The notes: generated from the sequence alone by a model not told the origin. A stretch of DNA of 64,000 nt from Clostridiales bacterium (GCA_022800625.1 JAAWQR010000003.1:31258-95257); one strand, 5' to 3'. Numbered from the stretch's first letter, positions 39,562 through 49,567 are shown. A program made the numbers and translations.

Positions 39562-41393
39562 CAGCGGCCTCCGGCTTTGCCGAACAACGCTGTTTTGTAA
39601 TCGGGCGCAATGACCTGCAACAGATACCGCTCGTTGCCGCAGCGATAGAGACAGGTTCCCCGTTCGGGATATTTGATCAACTCGAATTCGCTCGGTTCAA
39701 CCTGCAAGGCGTCCATATACTCCTTCGGGTTGATCTGTCCGGCATTGAACAGGAATTGGTGTGTCGGAATGGAAAACAGCGGCTTTGTAAACTCACGGAT
39801 AGAGGGAATCAAAAAATCCTCGATGTTCTGACTTGCCAGAATGATCGAGGATTCCTTTTTACGCACACGTTTCATGGCGTTGCGGATATATTCAATTGCG
39901 GTCATATTGGTGAGGAAGAGGTAAAGCTCATCGATACTTGCTGCCGTGTTGCCCTTGCCGAGAAGCTGATTGCTCATGAATGACAGGATATTGAACAGCA
40001 TAGCATCCTTTAGTCGCTTGTTGGTATCCATTAAGCCTTTTACGCCGAACACGAGGAAAGCATCATCGGTTATATTGGTGTGGCCGTTGAAGTATTTGCT
40101 TTCCGCGCCGACACACATAGAGTGGATGCCGAGACACGCCTCCTGCAAGGTTTCTTCGGTGTACAGGTATTTTCTGCTTTTATCGTAGCTGTAGAATTCT
40201 TCCTCGCACAGGTTATAAAAGTCCTCCATGATAGGGAAGTCGGACGGCTTCTTTACGCTATAATCCGTGCTGTCTGTGATGCCGAAGCGGGTGTACAGCT
40301 TGGAGAGCAGGATTTCGATGGTGTCGATCTGCGCATCCGAAAAATCCTTGTAGCTGCGGAAGAAATCTTTCAGAAATGCGATGTGTTGACTAAGTCGGGT
40401 GACTTTCTTGAACGCCGCAGGCGCATCGGGATCGACATCGTCTGTGTTGTCGTTCCATGCTTTGGGTTCCAGCGGATTGATGGTGTACTCGCCGGAAAGA
40501 AAATCAATATAGCAGCCGCCGAGAGCTGAACAGATTTCCTCATACTCGCTTTCGGGATCAAGGCAGATGATCCGCTTGCCCGATTCACGGAGGTTGGTCA
40601 GTATCAGCTTGAGGAGATACGATTTACCCTGACCGCTGTTGCCGAGAATGAGGATATTGCTTGTGGTTTTGTCCTCGGCTCTGCGGTCGAAGTCCACAAG
40701 CACATTGCTTCCGAATTTATCTCTCCCGATATATAACCCATGAGGATCGGTCTTGCCTGAAAAATTAAAGGGATACAGATTTGCCACCGAGCTTGCAGGC
40801 AATACGCGCTCATACTGCGCGCCGAACTGGTTTGTGCCCACGGGCAGAACGGAGAGGAATCCTTCTTTCTGCCGTAAGGTCAATCTGTCTACCGAAATTT
40901 TGGAGCGGGTCAGCTCCATTGCAATCTCGCTCTGTAATTCTTTGAGCGCATCCATGTTCCGTGCCTTTAACTCTATGAACACAGAACAGTGCAGAAGCGG
41001 CTCGCGGTTCTTTCGGAGATTGGCAAGCAGCTCTACCACATCCTGCAGATTGCCTTCGGCTTCAATGGTTTCGTTTACATCATTGCCGCCGCTTTTCAGC
41101 TTGTTGCGGCGAGTAGCGTTTTGGATAATTTTCCGTTGCTCCATGCTCTCGACCAGCCTGTGGTAGATGCGCAAGGTCACGCCGCTGCGGTCAGCAAGCT
41201 GTGACAGGATTGCCTGTTCCTCGGTAGAGGGCGGATATTCACGGATCGCCCACACACAGCGATAACTGTCTCCGAGGATATAATGGTCTGACAGGAATTT
41301 GACCGTACCGGGCAAGATACAGTCAAAGAAGTCCTTAGTGCGGATTTCTTCCATCTGCTCCGGGGTCAGAACTTTGGGTTTGTGTTTCAGCAT
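39561..41393 (-). CDS. VirB4/TraE-type T4SS ATPase
   Basis: A 610-residue protein starting at the ATG at 41393 behind AGAAGGAGG. The N-terminal ~220 residues are the VirB4 N-domain. The ATPase has Walker A ILGNSGQGKSY (~255), Walker B SIDELYLFL (~480) and later the family block IILASQNIEDFL. It powers substrate transfer and pilus or channel assembly at the membrane. The ribosome-binding site lies in the 3' arm of a hairpin at 41401-41428. Confidence 0.9.
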   Translation of the reverse strand: MLKHKPKVLTPEQMEEIRTKDFFDCILPGTVKFLSDHYILGDSYRCVWAIREYPPSTEEQAILSQLADRSGVTLRIYHRLVESMEQRKIIQNATRRNKLKSGGNDVNETIEAEGNLQDVVELLANLRKNREPLLHCSVFIELKARNMDALKELQSEIAMELTRSKISVDRLTLRQKEGFLSVLPVGTNQFGAQYERVLPASSVANLYPFNFSGKTDPHGLYIGRDKFGSNVLVDFDRRAEDKTTSNILILGNSGQGKSYLLKLILTNLRESGKRIICLDPESEYEEICSALGGCYIDFLSGEYTINPLEPKAWNDNTDDVDPDAPAAFKKVTRLSQHIAFLKDFFRSYKDFSDAQIDTIEILLSKLYTRFGITDSTDYSVKKPSDFPIMEDFYNLCEEEFYSYDKSRKYLYTEETLQEACLGIHSMCVGAESKYFNGHTNITDDAFLVFGVKGLMDTNKRLKDAMLFNILSFMSNQLLGKGNTAASIDELYLFLTNMTAIEYIRNAMKRVRKKESSIILASQNIEDFLIPSIREFTKPLFSIPTHQFLFNAGQINPKEYMDALQVEPSEFELIKYPERGTCLYRCGNERYLLQVIAPDYKTALFGKAGGR

Positions 41394-41400
41394 TTTTCCT

Positions 41401-41428
41401 CCTTCTGCCGTTTTGCAAAGGCAGAAGG
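41401..41428 (-). promoter_or_regulatory. Hairpin overlapping the VirB4 ribosome-binding site
   Basis: CCTTCTGCC and GGCAGAAGG form a perfect 9-bp stem with a 10-nt loop directly before the VirB4 ATG. The 3' arm contains the first part of the Shine-Dalgarno AGAAGGAGG, so folding would reduce translation initiation. Confidence 0.55.
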
Positions 41429-41485
41429 AATATATGTCAATCAACCGTTCTGCCTTTTACAAAACGACTGATATATTTTTCTTGG

Positions 41486-42256
41486 TTATTGCGTATTTAC
41501 GGCGATGATCAGCAGTCTTCCGTCGTTTGCCGAGTCATAACAGGTGGAGAGGGTAAGAAGCTGACAGCCGTATTCGGGGATGATATCTGCACAGTACAAT
41601 GCCTTGCTTCGGATTGTTTCAAGTTGTTTTTCATATTCCTCACGGTCTGCGGCTTTGATGAAGCCGTACCAGTCATCATATTTTTTGACTGTAACAACAG
41701 CAAACACGGTATACTCCGCACAGCCTGCTTCCGTTTCAAATTCGATAACGGGATGTGCTTGTCGATAGTCCTGCTCCATATATTTAGGGAGTGAACCGAA
41801 CATCGTGTCGTTTCTCATATTGTGACCGTAGATGATCAGATTGTCACTGTCCATGCCGCACCTGCCGTCAAGGAACGGAACGCCTGAAACACTGTACTCA
41901 CCGTAAAAATTTCTGCGCAGATATTTCTGCGGATTCTTCGGCGTGTGCATGACGGGATAGTCCACCTCGGTATCGGGAATACAGATCCACCCGATGCAGT
42001 CACCGTTCTGTGCGAACAGCGGTGCAAGATCACGCCTGTGTGCAGGTTCCGTGTCATCATCGTCGGATGTGTTTGGTTCATCGGGGTGCCGATTATCGGA
42101 CGGTTCTATCTGTACCAATTCCGCAAGTTCTGCAAAATCTTCTTTTTCTTTCTGCCGGTCGGACAATTCCTTGTAAATCATAAAGCCGGATAGAATAAGA
42201 AGCGCCGACAGCAGAACAGAAACAGCGGCAAGGCTAATCTTCCGAATCTTCGCCAT
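41486..42256 (-). CDS. Class B sortase
   Basis: A 256-residue membrane-anchored sortase. The N-terminal helix lies at ~8-28. The catalytic residues are His in NLIIYGHNMRN, Cys in TLSTC and Arg in NDGRLLI. The arrangement and the long insertion fit class B. The likely substrate is the adhesin encoded downstream at 44777, whose sorting signal is NPKTG, close to the NP-x-T-type motifs used by class B enzymes. It is embedded in the T4SS operon and overlaps the preceding gene by 23 nt. Confidence 0.9.
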   Translation of the reverse strand: MAKIRKISLAAVSVLLSALLILSGFMIYKELSDRQKEKEDFAELAELVQIEPSDNRHPDEPNTSDDDDTEPAHRRDLAPLFAQNGDCIGWICIPDTEVDYPVMHTPKNPQKYLRRNFYGEYSVSGVPFLDGRCGMDSDNLIIYGHNMRNDTMFGSLPKYMEQDYRQAHPVIEFETEAGCAEYTVFAVVTVKKYDDWYGFIKAADREEYEKQLETIRSKALYCADIIPEYGCQLLTLSTCYDSANDGRLLIIAVNTQ

Positions 42257-42857
42257 CGTCTACCTCGTAGAACTGTTCGCCGTCAACATCGGGCATCTGC
42301 TCTCCGTTCATACTGGCTTCAAAGTACAGAGCAAGAAAGCGTTTGATTTCATTTTTCTTCATACGGTGTGTTTCAAAGCCCTGTTCGGATATGATTTTTT
42401 CGATACGGTTTGCGGTATCGAAGGTCTGCTTATCTTTCGTGTTTTTCAGTCTTGCAATAAACAGAAACTGCCTTGCGGTCGCCATCTCCATTTGAATATG
42501 GTCGAGAAAGTCAATATCCTTGCCTATGATTTTCCGCACCTTAGGGTTGGGTTCTTCTTCGAGCCGCTCATGCAGATATGCCTTGTTATCATCGAAACAT
42601 TCACTTGAGTCCGTACAGGTGATTTCAATATCGGGAATCGCCGACAGTACCATCATCAGATGGCGGATTTTGATTTCGATGTTCACATGGGAAAGCACTG
42701 AGATGTTGGTCGGGGAGACGAGATAAAACAAAAGCTCGCCCTTGTTTGTCAGCAGACCATATTTCGTGAAGGTCTTGACTCCGATTAAATCCTGCACTGA
42801 ACGTCCTTTTTTCCTTTTCTGTTGTATTTGTTTTGTCACTTCGTCACCTCCACTCAA
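42234..42857 (-). CDS. T4SS-associated cytoplasmic protein
   Basis: A 207-residue protein between PrgI and sortase genes. It has a basic N-terminus, a beta-rich start (TKYGLLTNKGELLFYLVSPTNISVL) and a helical C-terminal half ending in an acidic tail. The layout resembles the small proteins that in some Firmicutes elements correspond to the N-terminal part of VirB4/TraC. No catalytic motif. It overlaps PrgI by 14 nt. Confidence 0.65.
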   Translation of the reverse strand: MSGGDEVTKQIQQKRKKGRSVQDLIGVKTFTKYGLLTNKGELLFYLVSPTNISVLSHVNIEIKIRHLMMVLSAIPDIEITCTDSSECFDDNKAYLHERLEEEPNPKVRKIIGKDIDFLDHIQMEMATARQFLFIARLKNTKDKQTFDTANRIEKIISEQGFETHRMKKNEIKRFLALYFEASMNGEQMPDVDGEQFYEVDDGEDSED

Positions 42858-43104
42858 AGTATTGCTGTGTACTGATAAAGTACCGCACGGCGTATTTCAT
42901 AAAATCCAGTATGGTGGTATCATCCAGCCGAATTGTCAGAAAGCCATAACAAAGTGTGGCGGCAGCGGGGATCATCATCCGAAGCTGTACCAGCGCCACA
43001 ATGGAAAGCAGTGCAGCAATGCCGAGAATACAAAAATCCCGCAGTCCCCACAGCCATAGGTTGGCTGTGGCCTTTAGGTTTTGTGGGTATAAATATTGTG
43101 TCAT
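42844..43104 (-). CDS. PrgI-family T4SS membrane protein
   Basis: An 86-residue protein with two adjacent hydrophobic segments (~22-60) and a short amphipathic C-terminus (FMKYAVRYFISTQQYFEW), the usual PrgI (VirB3-like) layout. It is positioned directly before the VirB4-associated genes, as in other Firmicutes T4SS clusters. Confidence 0.8.
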   Translation of the reverse strand: MTQYLYPQNLKATANLWLWGLRDFCILGIAALLSIVALVQLRMMIPAAATLCYGFLTIRLDDTTILDFMKYAVRYFISTQQYFEWR

Positions 43105-43118
43105 TTAGATTCCTCCCG

Positions 43119-44069
43119 TTATTTTCCGGCTGCCCTTGCGACCGAGCGCGTCAGATTGACCGCTGTTGTCGTTGCGTGAACAACGCTCATCATGTTTACA
43201 CGAACACTTGAATCAAGCCCAAACTGCTGTGCAATTCTCGGTACCTCATTTGCTGAAAGCATAATACCGAGTCCGAGCAGCATATTGCCGGGAAAGGTCA
43301 GCAGTCCCAAGAACAACAGTGTGGTCTGCATAAATGCGGTCAGACAAATTGCCGCAACCTGTTTCATCCATTGATTGAAGCCGTCTGAATATCCTCTCGG
43401 TACGCTGAACATATACAGGCTTCCGACCGCCATCTGAATAAGCAGGATGCCGCCGCGCTTGATGTTTGCAAAAAATATCTTGATCACGCAGTAGGCAAAA
43501 GCGATCATTGCCAGAAGGTTAAACAAGTTCAGATTGATGTTTAACGATACGGCAAAGCTGCCCTCCAATACACTGGTGCTTTCTCCCGCAAGGTCGAGCG
43601 TTCTTCCTCCTGCGAAGAGTGCAGACAGATCATGGGAAAAGGTATTTTGCAGGCTTATGCAGAACTTGTACAGTTCCACAGGTACAATACCGATCAGCGA
43701 ACAGGCGAAGAAGCCTTTCAGAATATTGATTGCCGTTGTTTTGATATTTGCACGACCGCACTGATACTCAATCGCCACATCGAAGATGGCGACAACTACT
43801 CCCGCAACAAAGAGCGCCCAGCCAAACAGTGTAAACAACTTGATGGTTGCCTGAATCCAGTCAAGATCAAAAATATCTGCGCCCATGTTGCCCATCATAG
43901 TGAAAAAGTCGGCAACGGCGTTGTAGATGGTTTCATAGAACCATTTGAGCATGGTGTTCCAGATTACATTGGAAACCTGTTCACCTAAAAAGTCGAACAC
44001 GCCTCCGATGGCGTCGCCGATACCGGAGAATATATCTCCTAACCAATCGAACAAGCGATTCACCTCCAA
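43119..44069 (-). CDS. VirB6/TrbL-like polytopic T4SS protein
   Basis: A 316-residue protein with six or so hydrophobic segments (around 80-105, 115-140, 185-215, 220-240, 255-285). The N-terminal amphipathic part is Gly/Phe-rich (FDWLGDIFSGIGDAIGGVFDFL). The composition and position between DUF3852 and PrgI genes match the TrbL/VirB6-type channel component of Firmicutes conjugative elements. Confidence 0.8.
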   Translation of the reverse strand: MEVNRLFDWLGDIFSGIGDAIGGVFDFLGEQVSNVIWNTMLKWFYETIYNAVADFFTMMGNMGADIFDLDWIQATIKLFTLFGWALFVAGVVVAIFDVAIEYQCGRANIKTTAINILKGFFACSLIGIVPVELYKFCISLQNTFSHDLSALFAGGRTLDLAGESTSVLEGSFAVSLNINLNLFNLLAMIAFAYCVIKIFFANIKRGGILLIQMAVGSLYMFSVPRGYSDGFNQWMKQVAAICLTAFMQTTLLFLGLLTFPGNMLLGLGIMLSANEVPRIAQQFGLDSSVRVNMMSVVHATTTAVNLTRSVARAAGK

Positions 44070-44109
44070 TCAGCCGCCCCATTTATTCGGGTCGGCTTTG
44101 TTCTGTTGG

Positions 44110-44442
44110 TTAAAGAATCGTCCAGATATACAGAGGCGCTGTCAGCGTGAAAATGAGGCAGGCAAACAAAATGCACGGCGCGGCAAATTCAAACTGCCCG
44201 TGCTTGCGGTACTCAAAATATGAGGTACCGACCTTCACGAAAAACAGGATTGCAAGAATCATATCCACTACGGGGAACACCACATTGTTGACCACCGTCT
44301 GTATCTGTGTCTTTGCGGTGTTCCATGTGCCTTCGATAGCTCCCGCCACATCGCCTGCGGCAAAGGCAGGTACGGCGGAAACAGTAAAAATCAGCGCCAC
44401 CATAGCGGCGCAGACAAGCATTCTTGTCCATTTCTTTTTCAT
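44110..44442 (-). CDS. DUF3852-like T4SS protein (VirB2-like)
   Basis: A 110-residue protein with a signal peptide (cleavage after AFAA near 29) and two hydrophobic segments (~55-72 and ~86-108). The central FPVVDMILAILFFVKVGTSYFEYRKHGQ matches the pattern I associate with DUF3852. A small exported two-helix protein next to VirB6 is the usual place for a pilin/VirB2 analogue; that role is inferred. Confidence 0.75.
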   Translation of the reverse strand: MKKKWTRMLVCAAMVALIFTVSAVPAFAAGDVAGAIEGTWNTAKTQIQTVVNNVVFPVVDMILAILFFVKVGTSYFEYRKHGQFEFAAPCILFACLIFTLTAPLYIWTIL

Positions 44443-44780
44443 CAGCGTTGTCCTCCTAACACTTTATTGATTTCTTCTTCCCGAATTTTTCGGGTTTTCA
44501 CATTGAGATGCTTGCAGAGCTGCAGCTCTGCGGTCATTCCCTCGGTTATCTCATCTCCGAACTGCCACAGCTCGTCGCAGAACCATAATAAACTGCGGCC
44601 GGCCGCCATACCGATTTCCCGTTCTTCAAAAATACGGTCATTAAGACATTCCACATAAAAATGCGGCACGACCGGAGCCGTGCCGCACAGCAGCGCATAC
44701 TTAGTGTACCGTCTGACTTTACGCAGATTTCCTTCCACATTACCGCCGAGGGGAGAACAGATATACACCTTTTTCATCAC
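44442..44780 (-). CDS. DUF4406-like nucleoside deoxyribosyltransferase-fold protein
   Basis: A 112-residue protein with the pattern KKVYICSPLGGNVEGNLRKVRRYTKYAL, then VPHFYVECL and DELWQFGDEITEGMTAEL, typical of DUF4406/DUF1937-type proteins related to nucleoside 2-deoxyribosyltransferases. On mobile elements these may modify nucleotides. It overlaps the adhesin end by 4 nt and abuts the DUF3852 gene. Confidence 0.75.
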   Translation of the reverse strand: MMKKVYICSPLGGNVEGNLRKVRRYTKYALLCGTAPVVPHFYVECLNDRIFEEREIGMAAGRSLLWFCDELWQFGDEITEGMTAELQLCKHLNVKTRKIREEEINKVLGGQR

Positions 44781-47700
44781 TCGTCATCATCGTCCTTTTT
44801 CTGCTTGATTCCGATGATCAGAGTAGAAATCAAACCACCAAAGGCAATCGCACCGAGTCCGATCCAGAATCCGAGATTGCTGTTGTCGCCTGTTTTGGGA
44901 TTTTCGGTAACAGGAGGGGCAGGCGGTGTGATCTTTACTGTCTGGCCGTCATCCTCAATATCTGCGTGAACGGCGATCTCCACGCCATCACGGAATAGAT
45001 GCTCGAATACAACCACTTCTGTTTCGGTTGTGATACCGTCTGCATCGAAGGTGAAAGACACCTTGATTTCGCCATCCGGCTTTTCGGGAGTAAAGGTGAT
45101 CTCAGCCGTAATTTCTTTATCATTCACCATAAACGGCTCGCCGGTCTTTTTGTTCATGAGGATTCCCTTGATGGTGTACTCCTTACCGGGAGTAAGGTTT
45201 TTGTATGAGACGATGTCCTCAATGACCACTCTGCCGGATACGGTGATTTCTTTTTTTCCTTCTGCCGTTGCCTGTGTGCCGATTTCGGGGATTTTTACTT
45301 TCACGGTCTGACCTTCGTCCTCAATGTCCGCATGAATGGCAAGTTCCAAGCCGTCGTTATACAGGCTCTCGAAAACAACGATATCTGTGTTGGTTTTGAT
45401 ATACTTCGCGTCAAAGGTAAAGGATACCGTAACTTCGCCGGACGGCGTTTCGGGGATAAATGTGATCTCGGAGCGGAATTCCTCACCGTTCAGCATCAGA
45501 GGTTCACCGGTGGTCTTATCCATGAGAACACCCTTGATAGTGTACTCTTTTCCGGGAATAAGGTTTTCGTAGGTCACAACATCATCGAGGGTGAAGACCT
45601 CGGTCGCATTGAATTCCTTCTCTCCGTCAACCGTGGCAGAAGTGCCAATTTCGGGAACAAGCACAGTTACGGTCTGACTGTCATCCTCAATATCAGCATG
45701 GACGGTCAGTTCGAGTCCGTCTTTATACAGGCTTTCAAAGACTACGATGTCAGTGTTTTCTGTGATTCCGCTGCCGTCAAAGGTAAAGGTGACGATCACT
45801 GTGCCGGACGGCTCGGTCGGTACAAATGTTATCTCGGAGCGTACTTCAGCACCGTTTACAATGAACAGTTCGCCGGTGGCTTTATTCATAAGAACGCCTT
45901 TCAACGTGTACTCCTTGCCGGGAATAAGGTGCTTGTATTCCACCTCGTCCTCGATAGTGATCGTTTCATTCGGATGCGTCTGCTTTTCTTCCTCGGCCGT
46001 TGCAGTGGTGCCGATCTCCGGGATACGGTCGTTGACTACAGTGATTTCGATGAGCTGTTCATGCTCGGATACGATGACAGGGTAGATTTCCTCGTTGGGG
46101 AGAAAGGATTCCGCAGGCTGCAGTTCCTTGATGAGCCAATTTTCATACGGAATGTTTTGGAACATAAAAATACCGTCCTCCTGCGATTTTGCAGTAAGAA
46201 CGGCAGTTTCTTCTGTAAATTCCACTGTATCCGCACGGAAAAGACCGAACAGAGCGCCCGCAATGGTTTCCTCTGTTTCACGGTCGATCTTTAAGCCCTT
46301 GATATTGCCGTAGATGAGGTCGTTAGTGATGGCTTCGCCGTCGTTGACCCTGATTTCCACATCGGCGATCTCCTGTCCTGCATACACAAACTCAACAGGG
46401 TATTTTTCGTCCGAGAGGATATATCGGCTGTCAACAGCGATCTCTTTTACATACAGCTTCGCGCCTACGGGAACATCCGTTGTAAAGACCGCACTACCGT
46501 TTTCGTCACAGTTGACGATCTCCAAGAGACCGTCTGCCGGAATCACGCTGCCGTCAGCGGCAGTCAGATCCTCTGCTGCGAACAAACCAAACTGTACGGA
46601 AAGGATTTCACCGTTCATGCCGATTTGGAATCTTTCGTCCTGTGCCATTACTTTGGAAAGACTTACGGATGCTTTCTGCCGCTCGTTATAGAAAGCTGTC
46701 GCTGTTTCGGTTATGCTGATTTCCTGTCCGGCGTAGGTCAGCTCCACAGAATGCACTTCATTGCTGATAACCATCCCGTGTGGCGCTTTGGTTTCCCGCA
46801 CCCCGAATTTTCCGAGGTATAACGGTTCTGAGGTGGCTGTTCCGTCTGCGTCTGTGGTAATTTCAGCTACCACCTCGCCTTTTGCATAGCGAAGCGTTCC
46901 GTCCAGTGTGACGATATCCTCGGCAGCAGTAATCTCATAGACTGCGCCTGCAAGTCCCTGAACAGAATACACAGGCTGATACAGATTCGGGAATGCAACA
47001 TCGTTGCCATCCTCGTCCACATATCCGCCGCCGACTGCTGTCACGGAGGAGAATACTTCGCCCGACTTGCTGACCGTGATCGTGCCTTTCTGTGCAATGT
47101 TGTGCTTTTCTACGGTGACAACCGTTTTGCTGCCGTCCACCGTAAAAGGCACGGGACTCGCATCGAGAACATATCCATAGCAAGTATTCTGCTCAATGAT
47201 TTCATAATTTCCGTAAGGGAGTGCCTCCGGCATCATGAGCTTGCCCGTGCTATCGGTGTAGTAGATTTCAATATTCACAGGCGTCGGGTAGTTGATATGC
47301 TGAACGATATACTCGTCTGTGTCCGTATTGCGAACTTTGAAACCGATTCCCGAAGCGGGGATCACCTTGCCGGTTTCGATATCCTTTTTTACGATCTCGA
47401 TAAGCGCTTCAAAGTTAGCGTTGTTAATGAGGTAGCGATAGGTTTCGCCGTCCTCTTTCACGAACACATCGAAGGGCGGCAGAAGCTCTTTGCCTTCCCA
47501 TCCTTTGATCTGACGGACGGTATAAATACCGTAGGGCAGGTCTTTAGACTGTGCAAAGCCATTCTCATCGCAGACAAGAATATCTCTTTCGGACTCCTTT
47601 GCGTTTCCATAGCTGCCGGAGCGTTTGAGATATACCTCAAACTCCGCGCCTGTTTCCGGCGTTTCGATCTGTGTTTCGCCATCGTCGCAGTGCTTGATGA

Positions 47701-49567
47701 CAGCGATCCTGCCTTTTTGCACGGTTTCGAGAACATCCAGCGCCGTGCTGTTATACTCTACGGTATAGAGCTTTGCTTCTGCGCCGATATGATAAACAGT
47801 CGGATCAAGCAGATAGCCCTCAGACGGGGTAATTTCGCGCAGACTCCAATCCGAATCACAAATATAGAATTTAGTGGTAAACTGACCGCCACGGTCGGTA
47901 ATATAAGTGTCTACGAGCTGATCGCCTTTGTAAATACCGTATTTGGCGCCGCTGAGCGTTGCATCACCTTGTGCAGTTCCTGTTTCGGAATCGCTCTTGG
48001 TTACGGTGAGCTGCCATTTCTTGAGGATATTCTCAAAGCTCTTGTTTGTCACCTTGTTCCACTCGATGGTTGCTGTCTGATTTTCGGGAATGACATAACG
48101 GATCGCTGTATCGACTTCTTCCAACACATAGCCTGTGCCGATGAGAACATCTCGGAAATACGCCTTGCCGTCGCTGCCGACAACAGCATATTCGTTCACC
48201 GCCAAGCCGGACAAGGATGTGCCGTAGAGATGAAACTTTGCTCCTTCACTCAGTCCGTCCTCAGCAGTTTTTGTGACTGTCAGATCACCACGCTTGAGCT
48301 TGTTATTAAAAGTAACGGTTGCCGTCTGACCGGATACCACTGTCACGCTTCGGCTCTCTTGCGGAACATACTTGTTCTCTGTCTGTTCTGTAACTGTATA
48401 CACGCCGGGTTTTAGATTATCGATTTGAATCTGCCCGCCGTTTTTGGTCTGTACGGTTTTATCTACACCATTACCTTGTATACGGAAGGAGATTCCATCC
48501 ACTTTGCCATCTTCAGATGTTTTTACGATTTTAGCAGAGCCGGGGATTTCTTCGTTAACAGCATTGATAGTGACAACGCCGTTGTTTGCCTTGCCGACAG
48601 TCACATTCCACTCGGTCTGTCCGTAGGATCTGTAATTCGTCGGGAATACGGTTTCTACCACACGGTAATCTCCATAGGGAATCTTATCAAGATAGGCATA
48701 GCCATTGCTGTTGGTCGGGCCGATGCGATACTGTTTGGAACTATCCGACTGGTTTGTTGCCACGAAATATGCACCGCTCAGATTCTTTCCGTTGGGGTCT
48801 TTCTTGTAGACCTCAATAGTGCCGTCTGACTCAGTAAAGGGCGGAGTCACAACCTGAAAAACCGCTTCAGGATAGCCGCCTTTGCTCATACCGACAATCG
48901 TGGAGATTTCGGGGCCTTTATCATTGCCTACATGGGTCAGAAAATACTGTCCGTTGTAGCAACCTGCATACAGAGCAACATGGGCGATATTACCTTCCTC
49001 AATGGATTTGAATACAACCAAAGAGCCAATGGGAATTTCTTCGCTCGGCACAAAATTATTTCCGTCCGAGTTTTGCGTAAAAGTAATTCTGCGAGAAAGT
49101 CCGGCAGATACCCAGCCATCAGCTGCGGCGCTCAACCCGGAGGCTGACCGATAATTTGCCGGTCGAGGCACAGCCGAAACATCGACGCCTGCGACATTGG
49201 GCAGATAGTTAAAATACACATAGGAAACATAGCTGGCACAGCAAAGACCGCCTGTACGAAAAGCGGCAATATCTGGCTTTCCCGATGCGTTTGTTTCCAG
49301 ACCGCTGCAAGTGTAGTCATAGGTGATGCCGGACAGAATAGAGCTGCCTTCTAATTGGTAGCCGTATTTTTTGAAGATAGTGCCGTCATCTTTTTGCGCC
49401 TGCACATTGTATCCTGTATAGGCAAGCGCGTCGAGAAAATCATTGTCGAGCATCTCACTCGGAATGTCTGAGGCGGGCGCTGCAAATGCAGACATCGGCA
49501 ATGTTCCGAGCATCATAATTGCGGTCAGCAGCATCGCTGCCAGCCGTTTGCCTTTTCCTTTGAACAT
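44777..49567 (-). CDS. Giant sortase-anchored adhesin with N-terminal NlpC/P60-like domain
   Basis: A 1596-residue surface protein starting at the ATG at 49567 after AGAAAGGAAAAATC. A signal peptide (~1-32) precedes an NlpC/P60-like domain (~45-240; GLCCASYVSYVYF and IAHVALYAG). About nine SpaA/Cna-B repeats follow (~245-1190). Three ~112-residue VaFE-type repeats begin PEIGT.AT and share IPGKEYT[LI]KGVLM. The end is a sorting signal NPKTGD, a membrane helix and an acidic tail. Cna-B and VaFE domains usually form isopeptide or ester cross-links. It probably mediates mating-pair or host contact, anchored by the sortase at 41486. Confidence 0.88.
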   Translation of the reverse strand: MFKGKGKRLAAMLLTAIMMLGTLPMSAFAAPASDIPSEMLDNDFLDALAYTGYNVQAQKDDGTIFKKYGYQLEGSSILSGITYDYTCSGLETNASGKPDIAAFRTGGLCCASYVSYVYFNYLPNVAGVDVSAVPRPANYRSASGLSAAADGWVSAGLSRRITFTQNSDGNNFVPSEEIPIGSLVVFKSIEEGNIAHVALYAGCYNGQYFLTHVGNDKGPEISTIVGMSKGGYPEAVFQVVTPPFTESDGTIEVYKKDPNGKNLSGAYFVATNQSDSSKQYRIGPTNSNGYAYLDKIPYGDYRVVETVFPTNYRSYGQTEWNVTVGKANNGVVTINAVNEEIPGSAKIVKTSEDGKVDGISFRIQGNGVDKTVQTKNGGQIQIDNLKPGVYTVTEQTENKYVPQESRSVTVVSGQTATVTFNNKLKRGDLTVTKTAEDGLSEGAKFHLYGTSLSGLAVNEYAVVGSDGKAYFRDVLIGTGYVLEEVDTAIRYVIPENQTATIEWNKVTNKSFENILKKWQLTVTKSDSETGTAQGDATLSGAKYGIYKGDQLVDTYITDRGGQFTTKFYICDSDWSLREITPSEGYLLDPTVYHIGAEAKLYTVEYNSTALDVLETVQKGRIAVIKHCDDGETQIETPETGAEFEVYLKRSGSYGNAKESERDILVCDENGFAQSKDLPYGIYTVRQIKGWEGKELLPPFDVFVKEDGETYRYLINNANFEALIEIVKKDIETGKVIPASGIGFKVRNTDTDEYIVQHINYPTPVNIEIYYTDSTGKLMMPEALPYGNYEIIEQNTCYGYVLDASPVPFTVDGSKTVVTVEKHNIAQKGTITVSKSGEVFSSVTAVGGGYVDEDGNDVAFPNLYQPVYSVQGLAGAVYEITAAEDIVTLDGTLRYAKGEVVAEITTDADGTATSEPLYLGKFGVRETKAPHGMVISNEVHSVELTYAGQEISITETATAFYNERQKASVSLSKVMAQDERFQIGMNGEILSVQFGLFAAEDLTAADGSVIPADGLLEIVNCDENGSAVFTTDVPVGAKLYVKEIAVDSRYILSDEKYPVEFVYAGQEIADVEIRVNDGEAITNDLIYGNIKGLKIDRETEETIAGALFGLFRADTVEFTEETAVLTAKSQEDGIFMFQNIPYENWLIKELQPAESFLPNEEIYPVIVSEHEQLIEITVVNDRIPEIGTTATAEEEKQTHPNETITIEDEVEYKHLIPGKEYTLKGVLMNKATGELFIVNGAEVRSEITFVPTEPSGTVIVTFTFDGSGITENTDIVVFESLYKDGLELTVHADIEDDSQTVTVLVPEIGTSATVDGEKEFNATEVFTLDDVVTYENLIPGKEYTIKGVLMDKTTGEPLMLNGEEFRSEITFIPETPSGEVTVSFTFDAKYIKTNTDIVVFESLYNDGLELAIHADIEDEGQTVKVKIPEIGTQATAEGKKEITVSGRVVIEDIVSYKNLTPGKEYTIKGILMNKKTGEPFMVNDKEITAEITFTPEKPDGEIKVSFTFDADGITTETEVVVFEHLFRDGVEIAVHADIEDDGQTVKITPPAPPVTENPKTGDNSNLGFWIGLGAIAFGGLISTLIIGIKQKKDDDDE

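Noticed and set aside
45332..48415. Long plus-strand frames opposite the adhesin gene
   Set aside because: They are shadows of the repetitive minus-strand adhesin; they lack ribosome-binding sites and the minus frame has signal peptide, repeats and sorting signal.
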